Source of the DNA: a virus
Direction: 5' to 3' (one strand)
Length of the DNA stretch: 23,960 bases
Virus record (IMG/VR): IMGVR_UViG_3300038301_000484
Location: 1-23,960 of that record
Every line of letters starts with the position of its first letter. Positions within the stretch are counted from its first letter, which is position 1. Positions 19,291-23,960 of this stretch are shown piece after piece. The notes under the pieces are model-generated. The model worked only from the letters and a program-made list of their open reading frames with translations, was not told where the DNA came from and ran no database searches. Made by a program: the position numbers and the translations under genes.

Positions 19291-19596
19291 CTAAAGGGAA
19301 CTGTTCCTGTTTGCTGACCTTATCAGCTCTTTAATGTCATCTATCTTCTCCTTGAGGTAGCCCTCGTACCTATCAAGGCGTTGATCCAGATACTCAACCT
19401 TCTCAAGCGATGCCTTCTTGTCCTTTATATCCTCAAGCTCTGTCTTTATTGAGGACTTAAGCTCTGAGATGCTCTCCTTAAGCTCCACATTTAAGGCGTG
19501 AAGGGTATCTACCTGCTGTCGAAGCTTGCCAAAGGCAATCCCAACCAAAACAAGAGTAGTGGCTATACTTCCAGCCAGGGTTATCCAAGGTGTCAT
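19291..19596 (-). CDS. Small membrane protein with coiled coil, lysis-associated (101 aa)
   Basis: Residues 4-22 form a membrane helix (WITLAGSIATTLVLVGIAF). Residues 25-95 are a continuous charged coiled coil (LNVELKESISELKSSIKTEL, split; LDQRLDRYEGYLKEKIDD). N-anchored coiled-coil proteins beside endolysins often serve as holin partners or inner-membrane spanins. GGAG lies eight bases before the ATG, within the last codons of the previous gene. Confidence 0.7.
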   Translation of the reverse strand: MTPWITLAGSIATTLVLVGIAFGKLRQQVDTLHALNVELKESISELKSSIKTELEDIKDKKASLEKVEYLDQRLDRYEGYLKEKIDDIKELIRSANRNSSL

Positions 19597-19601
19597 CTCT
19601 C

Positions 19602-20195
19602 CTACTCCACAACGTCTGCGCCAACAGAAAAATTCCCACTTAATCCTGTTGGGGTCTTTCGATCCCCCTGATATGCAGAGAAAACTATACCAGACTCCGC
19701 TATAAATCCAGTATATCCAACAGTAACAGTCTCTGCCGTAGCGTCAAAATCAGTTACAACAACAAGCATGTTATTTTGCGGGAATCCGCTAGTCAACTGT
19801 ATAGCCTGCCCCAGTTTTATTAGTGAAAAGTCAACACCATCACCAGATAATACCCCACTATCCTCAGATGCGGAGAAGGTTCCAGCAGAGGTGGCAAGAT
19901 CCCCCTTTCTGGTTACATCCAAATCCCAATAATATTGCCCAGGAGTGACGTTAATCGTATCTCCAACCAATAGTTTAATGAGCGATTCCCCGCTGGCTGG
20001 GACTGTTATCTGAAGCTGGTCTGGATAGTACGACTGCTTGAATATGATGGACCGGCTGTTGTCGTCATAGACGCTGCCCTTGACTGCAAAGCGCAACACA
20101 GCCTCGGTGATGTCAACCGGCGTGGTCCCATCACTTTCGTATATCGTAACGCTGAAGTTACGCGAGTCCCCTCGGACGATGCTAATGTCTGTCAT
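19602..20195 (-). CDS. BppU-like baseplate or tail-fibre structural protein (197 aa)
   Basis: I start it at ATG 20195, which overlaps the previous stop (TAATG), because AAGGG lies eight bases upstream; ATG 20216 would run further into that gene. The N-terminal part (ISIVRGDSRNFSVTIYESDG, TPVDITEAVLRFAVKG) follows the pattern of the N-terminal beta domain of phage baseplate upper proteins. The rest is beta-rich (GQYYWDLDVTRKGD, NNMLVVVTDFDATAETVTVG). It likely belongs to the host-adhesion apparatus. Confidence 0.65.
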   Translation of the reverse strand: MTDISIVRGDSRNFSVTIYESDGTTPVDITEAVLRFAVKGSVYDDNSRSIIFKQSYYPDQLQITVPASGESLIKLLVGDTINVTPGQYYWDLDVTRKGDLATSAGTFSASEDSGVLSGDGVDFSLIKLGQAIQLTSGFPQNNMLVVVTDFDATAETVTVGYTGFIAESGIVFSAYQGDRKTPTGLSGNFSVGADVVE

Positions 20196-20392
20196 TATCC
20201 TAACCCTTCCAGCCATGTCTTCATCAGGGCCATGTCGGTTTTAATCTCTGCCAGGTCTGCCTCGGTCAAGTCTGGTGTGTCACCAATCTCCAACGCTTGA
20301 ACTTGATCTATCCAGGCCAACATGCTGCCCCTCCCCTGGCCAGAATAAGGCAGATAGATCTTTGCGGTAGAAAAAGACTTTGCGTACTTCAT
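20195..20392 (-). CDS. Hypothetical tail-associated protein (65 aa)
   Basis: GGAG lies six bases before the ATG at 20392 and overlaps the end of the spike gene. The protein ends in an acidic helix (TPDLTEADLAEIKTDMALMKTW) after a short basic start (MKYAKSFSTAKIYLPYSG). It has no known motif. Such small proteins between fibre genes may be fibre chaperones or joints, which is only a guess. Confidence 0.65.
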   Translation of the reverse strand: MKYAKSFSTAKIYLPYSGQGRGSMLAWIDQVQALEIGDTPDLTEADLAEIKTDMALMKTWLEGLG

Positions 20393-20394
20393 TT

Positions 20395-21855
20395 CTAGCT
20401 CCTCACCACGGTCCCAAGACCGTCTGGAGATGTAAAGTCGTTCTGGGGTAGCGCGGCATATGTTGATGTCCCTGCGTTACCAACCTGCACGTCGGCAGCA
20501 GACGTTAGCGACCCGCTAACTGTTCCAAGCCCAGTTGCTGTAACCCGAGAGGCCAGATCCCATGCAGTGCCAGAGACAGATCCCGTTATCGAGCCAGTGC
20601 CAAAACCCTTGATGAACGAACTAGAACCCTCTTCGCAACGAAGAAAGCTGGTGTAGGTTCCCGCGACAGTCATGGCGGCAGTAATCTCCACTCTCGATTC
20701 TCCGTTGCCAAAATTCCATACCCTAATGCACTCCGTTGAGGCCGCCGTGTCGAAGTCGATAGGGTCTGCCGTCTTCATGTAGCCTGCGGGATTAACCGTA
20801 ACACGCTCGCTAACCTTCGAGCTGGTTAATAGCATCGTTCCACTGGCGGCAGTCGCTCTCGTTAGATTTCCACCAATAAACGAGTTGGGGCTGTCTTCAA
20901 GGTTTTGGTTGTTGACCTCCCCCGAGGCAAGAAATGCAGATGAGTTGTAAAAGTTGAACAGAAGTGCATTTGTCAATCCGTCCAGGTTGCAATCCCACAT
21001 CTCTACGCTTTCCCAGATTTCAAAACTTGCAGCCGCCACGTTCTCAAACTTTATTCCTGCAAACTTTATTGTTACGCCCCGCCCCGAGGCACCGATGATG
21101 CTCTGGCTCCCCTGTGTTTGAAAGACGGTGCTGATGGGATAAATCTCTATGTCGGCAAGACCAATATAGAAGTCAAACGCTGTAATAATATTTATCGTAG
21201 GACTGGACGGGCTGGCGACCGGTACGGACCCAAGACCAAACTCAAAGGCAAAAAACGGAGAACCGGCTGTGCTGTCAAGCATCCAGTGCGAGCCGTCGGT
21301 GATAGGATCGGTGAACCCATTACTTGTCACAGCATATTGGGCTGCCGTTCCCGGTATGAGGGTTGGCGTCGATGTCGTTGGGATCACCGCAGTTGGTGTT
21401 TGATTGATGTTGCCGCCAAACATTACGCCCAGTCCGGCCGGGCCAGCTTGCACACTCGTAAGCGCTGGCACGTCGTAGGGGCCATTGTCAAGAGCGTGAA
21501 AAACAACATCACCTTCCTGCCCGTCAACTAATCCATCAATACATCGTTGAGGGGTACGGAAAGGATTCCCGATGGTTCCATCGCCAGTTTCGTCATCCCC
21601 AGTCAGGGCGAAGTAGATATCGGACGCAGTGTTTTCGGTATAGGATACTGCATCCCATCCAGCGGCCGTTCTCTGGTATGTAACCCCGTTAGCCTGAACG
21701 TGAACCAGGCACCCGGTCTTGTCGAAGTCAGACCCATCAATAGCGTTTCGCTCTGCGATGTCGGCAACAACCCGATATCCGCCGCGAAGGGCAGTATCAT
21801 CAAGTGACGCGACGCCAACGGCAGCATTGATTAGTTCTCCTGCAAATGTGGGCAT
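20395..21855 (-). CDS. Probable tail-spike protein with beta-helix-like body (486 aa)
   Basis: GGAG lies eight bases before the ATG at 21855. After an N-terminal segment (GYRVVADIAERNAIDGSDFDK, split, and VHVQANGVTYQRTAAGWDAV, a form common at phage fibre bases), residues from about 80 on carry DIYFALTGDDETGDGTIGNPFRT-like sequence. This is the start of many pectate-lyase-type spike domains (the Gly/Asp-rich GDGTxxNPF). The remainder is Ser/Thr/Gly/Ala-rich beta sequence with Asn-rich turns, as in right-handed beta helices. It should bind, and perhaps cut, a host surface glycan. No catalytic residues can be named. Confidence 0.7.
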   Translation of the reverse strand: MPTFAGELINAAVGVASLDDTALRGGYRVVADIAERNAIDGSDFDKTGCLVHVQANGVTYQRTAAGWDAVSYTENTASDIYFALTGDDETGDGTIGNPFRTPQRCIDGLVDGQEGDVVFHALDNGPYDVPALTSVQAGPAGLGVMFGGNINQTPTAVIPTTSTPTLIPGTAAQYAVTSNGFTDPITDGSHWMLDSTAGSPFFAFEFGLGSVPVASPSSPTINIITAFDFYIGLADIEIYPISTVFQTQGSQSIIGASGRGVTIKFAGIKFENVAAASFEIWESVEMWDCNLDGLTNALLFNFYNSSAFLASGEVNNQNLEDSPNSFIGGNLTRATAASGTMLLTSSKVSERVTVNPAGYMKTADPIDFDTAASTECIRVWNFGNGESRVEITAAMTVAGTYTSFLRCEEGSSSFIKGFGTGSITGSVSGTAWDLASRVTATGLGTVSGSLTSAADVQVGNAGTSTYAALPQNDFTSPDGLGTVVRS

Positions 21856-21864
21856 TTCAATCTC

Positions 21865-22632
21865 CTACGGCGTAACAGTAAAGGCCAGCGGACCGGTAAT
21901 GGTTGTGTCAATAAGGTTGTCTGAACGTGCAACGCGATAGTTCTGGATATTCCCAAACGCATTGGTCACGGAAAGTCCCACCTGGACCTCGGTCATATCG
22001 CCAGGACCAAAAGAGCCAATCTCAAAGTTGGTGGGCAATAGTGGCCCGTAACCATCCGGGTACGCATGTACGATGTACTGGTTGACTGGGGCGGTGGTTC
22101 CCGAAAAGGCCGCGCTTGCCGATAACCCCTGCGTCAGCAGGGCTTCGATGTCTGCCTCAGTGTACGGCCCAGCATTGGCAGTGATACCCGTGAAAACCAA
22201 TGGCCGCCAGGTGAACACAATCTGCCCCGTATCTGGACTTCCAGCCTGACTTGCCGTCAGTGTGAATGTGACAGTTGCGTTGTTCACCGTCTTGGTGAAT
22301 GTGCCGTCAGAGCTGAATGATGTTGGCGTAACGGTTACATCTTTCGCCGGGGTTCCGTCGTCGTCAGTCAGAACAGCGCTGTCGGGTGTGCGGTTGTATG
22401 CCGCACTAAATGATGGTGTCGCAGAAGACTGCCCCACCTCAAAGCTCGAACCAGACAAGGAAGAGAACGATGTAATATCGAAGGCTGGAGCTGCGCAATC
22501 TTCAATAATGGTCCCAACAAGGTTTGGGTCAGCAGCTATCACGCCAGATATTTGCTCCTGCACACAAATCTCCACCGTGACCGTCGTCGGGTCAGCAACC
22601 ATTCCCCCCGTTATTATGCCACTTATACTCAT
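21865..22632 (-). CDS. Structural protein, fibre or adhesin-like beta protein (255 aa)
   Basis: The ATG at 22632 overlaps the previous stop (ATGA). The product is rich in Thr, Ser, Val and Pro with Ig-like strands (DVTVTPTSFSSDGTFTKTV, NNATVTFTLTASQAGSPDT, MTEVQVGLSVTNAFGN). The middle segment SAVLTDDDGTPAKDVT looks like a cadherin/Ig-type loop. It probably forms part of the tail fibre or a decoration protein. No family name is claimed. Confidence 0.6.
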   Translation of the reverse strand: MSISGIITGGMVADPTTVTVEICVQEQISGVIAADPNLVGTIIEDCAAPAFDITSFSSLSGSSFEVGQSSATPSFSAAYNRTPDSAVLTDDDGTPAKDVTVTPTSFSSDGTFTKTVNNATVTFTLTASQAGSPDTGQIVFTWRPLVFTGITANAGPYTEADIEALLTQGLSASAAFSGTTAPVNQYIVHAYPDGYGPLLPTNFEIGSFGPGDMTEVQVGLSVTNAFGNIQNYRVARSDNLIDTTITGPLAFTVTP

Positions 22633-23960
22633 ATCGTCCTCAGCAGTGTTTCCCATTTGGCCGCGTCTATCTGGACAGCCGACATGGTAACGGTTATGAG
22701 TTCGCCCTCTCCAACTCCTCCCGGCGTGGAAGCGTTGGCGGTGGCAGCATCTGGAAAGATGCGTCTACGCAAAGTCAAAGGTCTATTATTTGCGTCGTAG
22801 GTCAAAGCGTCATCCCTGACATTACCACCTGCGTTACCAAATGCGGCAGCAAGTGCTTGACCTGCTGTTCCTGTTGCGAGATGACCAGCAAGAGACTCGT
22901 CGAAAATGGCATCGACACCAGCAGGATCCAGGCTCATTGCATCCCCAGGTGTCGCCCTGGTTGATACAGCCACATCGAGGTTGGCTGTAACGACTGGCTC
23001 GATAGCTGCGGTATCCGCAAGAACATCTTGCAGTTCACCAGCGGCAGTTGCTGCGGTTGCCCCAGTAACGCCGAGTGCTTGGCGAATCTGTTCTTTTTCT
23101 CCTGCGGTCCAATCCGTATCTGAATCTGACTCCCAAAGACCAGCGCCATGGGTACCAGAAAGCTCAGTGTCGATGGCTGTGCGTTCTCCGGCTGTAAGCG
23201 TCATCGCATCACCTGGGTCTGCTGTTCCACGACTGGAAACAGTAGCGTCCAAGTTTGTGGCGACCACCGGCTGCATTGCACTCGTATCTGCCTCGATGTC
23301 ATCGAGATGCGTGTCCACAGACCCTGCTGCCGGAACACCTGCCGTTGGCGAAAGCTTCATCGCGTCACGCACTTGCTGCTGAGTTAGACCAGCGCCGCCG
23401 CCAGTCCATGCGCCTGCGCCGTGTGTCGCGGTAAGCTCTACATCGACCGCTGCGGTTGCTGCTGGCGTAAGCCCCATATTATCCCCGGCAACCGCAAAGC
23501 CAGTAGCCGTCTGATAAGACCCTGCCCCATGACTCGCTGTGACCAAAGCATCCACATCTGCGGCAGTGTGACTGCTTCGCGTAGATATTGCTGCATCGAT
23601 GTCCGCACCTGGAAAAGGTGTGGCATCAGACAAAATATCTGCCTGGGCCAATGTGGATCGCGAACTAACAGTTGCGTCAAGGTTTGAGATGCTTGCACCA
23701 GCAAACGGTGTTGCATCAGAAAGGATATCCGCCTGAACCAAAGTAGACCTAGAACTGATGGTCGCATCGACGTTCGTTGTGACAAGCGGTTCGATGGCTG
23801 CCGTATCAGCCAAGACATCTTGAAGTTCACCGGCTGCGGTGGCCAAGGTGGCACCCGTGATGCCCAACGCCTGCCTCATTTGGCTTCGCTCCGAGACTGT
23901 CCAGTCAACGCCTGCCCCACTGGATGCGTCATTCAGGGCCTCGCCAACACTGCCAACGCC
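22629..23960 (-). CDS. Repetitive tail-fibre protein (5' end beyond the window)
   Basis: The frame is open from the right edge (the last 27 codons in the window lack a start). It contains two 53-codon modules of almost the same sequence (DWT...RQALG(I/V)TGAT...ELQDVLADTAAIEP) and two adjacent 30-codon units (DATVSSRSTLAQADILSDATPF type), separated by HGAG-containing stretches. The C-terminus (AIFDESLAGHLATGTAGQAL, then RRRIFPDAATANASTPGGVG) is a form often seen near the tip of phage fibres. Ala/Thr/Ser-rich repeats with heptad-like spacing suggest a long trimeric shaft. Confidence 0.75.
   Translation of the reverse strand, partial: GVGSVGEALNDASSGAGVDWTVSERSQMRQALGITGATLATAAGELQDVLADTAAIEPLVTTNVDATISSRSTLVQADILSDATPFAGASISNLDATVSSRSTLAQADILSDATPFPGADIDAAISTRSSHTAADVDALVTASHGAGSYQTATGFAVAGDNMGLTPAATAAVDVELTATHGAGAWTGGGAGLTQQQVRDAMKLSPTAGVPAAGSVDTHLDDIEADTSAMQPVVATNLDATVSSRGTADPGDAMTLTAGERTAIDTELSGTHGAGLWESDSDTDWTAGEKEQIRQALGVTGATAATAAGELQDVLADTAAIEPVVTANLDVAVSTRATPGDAMSLDPAGVDAIFDESLAGHLATGTAGQALAAAFGNAGGNVRDDALTYDANNRPLTLRRRIFPDAATANASTPGGVGEGELITVTMSAVQIDAAKWETLLRTI
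22956..23906 (-). repeat. Internal repeats of the tail-fibre gene
   Basis: A 159-bp module occurs at 23748-23906 and 22956-23114, highly similar at protein level (RQALGxTGATxATAAGELQ is shared). Two 90-bp units abut at 23682-23771 and 23592-23681, both encoding DAT(I/V)SSRST and QADILSDATPF. Such repeats allow shaft length to change by recombination. Confidence 0.75.

Noticed and set aside
22906-23387. Plus-strand open frames in the tail-fibre gene (158 and 79 aa)
   Set aside because: They are opposite-strand shadows of Ala/Thr-rich repetitive coding sequence, with no binding sites.

Overview
The window is a segment of a tailed double-stranded DNA bacteriophage (Caudoviricetes). Evidence is a terminase-small-subunit-like gene, a lambda-like replication cassette, an exonuclease/annealing-protein recombination pair, SSB, dUTPase, an amidase endolysin with small membrane proteins, and a block of tail-fibre and tail-spike genes. 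The host is a bacterium using Shine-Dalgarno starts and sigma70-like promoters, but I cannot name it. No integrase, repressor, capsid, portal or large terminase gene is visible, so lifestyle is undecided.

Left end (1-2578): mostly non-coding. It holds a possible gene tail at 1-126, four 33-bp iteron-like repeats (316-468), at least eight GGTACCGGC-type 9-mers clustered beside the minus-strand small-terminase gene (1064-1495), a strongly folded stretch (about 1744-2473), an intrinsic terminator (2496-2515), and a hairpin that copies the T-arm and 3' acceptor strand of a tRNA (2516-2556).

Left operon (2579-10804, plus strand): thirteen genes, mostly of unknown function. At its centre is a three-gene set: a coiled-coil protein, a MoxR/RavA-like AAA+ ATPase, and a ViaA-like VWA protein with an intact MIDAS. 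Six of these genes are preceded by a recurrent structured leader: a long stem-loop closed by a TAGA/TCTA helix, then a second hairpin (two types), then AAACAAGGAGAAGAAA and the start codon. The sequences differ between copies but pairing is kept by compensatory changes. This leader family is the best candidate here for an undescribed system. A separate 40-bp element (AAACG-N15-TTTGCGGTGA) occurs five or six times in three non-coding spots of the left half.

Replication region (10805-14194): a promoter-palindrome-terminator unit at 10826-10946 may make a small RNA. Then come four minus-strand genes: a DnaD/lambda-O-like initiator, a small protein, a DnaC-like helicase loader and a zinc-binding protein. 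The initiator gene carries five palindromic iterons followed by an AT-rich tract, the layout of the lambda origin. Overlapping divergent promoters (13149-13196) separate this operon from the plus-strand recombination operon.

Recombination and nucleotide operon (13208-18173, plus): YqaJ-like exonuclease, RecT-like annealing protein, RuvC-like resolvase, a PD-(D/E)XK-like nuclease, SSB, dUTPase and several small unknowns, tightly packed with ATGA, TTGA or GTGA overlaps.

Tail and lysis operon (18142-23960, minus, running in from beyond the right edge): a repetitive tail-fibre protein (partial), a second structural protein, a probable tail spike, a BppU-like baseplate or fibre protein, two small membrane proteins (holin/spanin candidates) and an N-acetylmuramoyl-L-alanine amidase.
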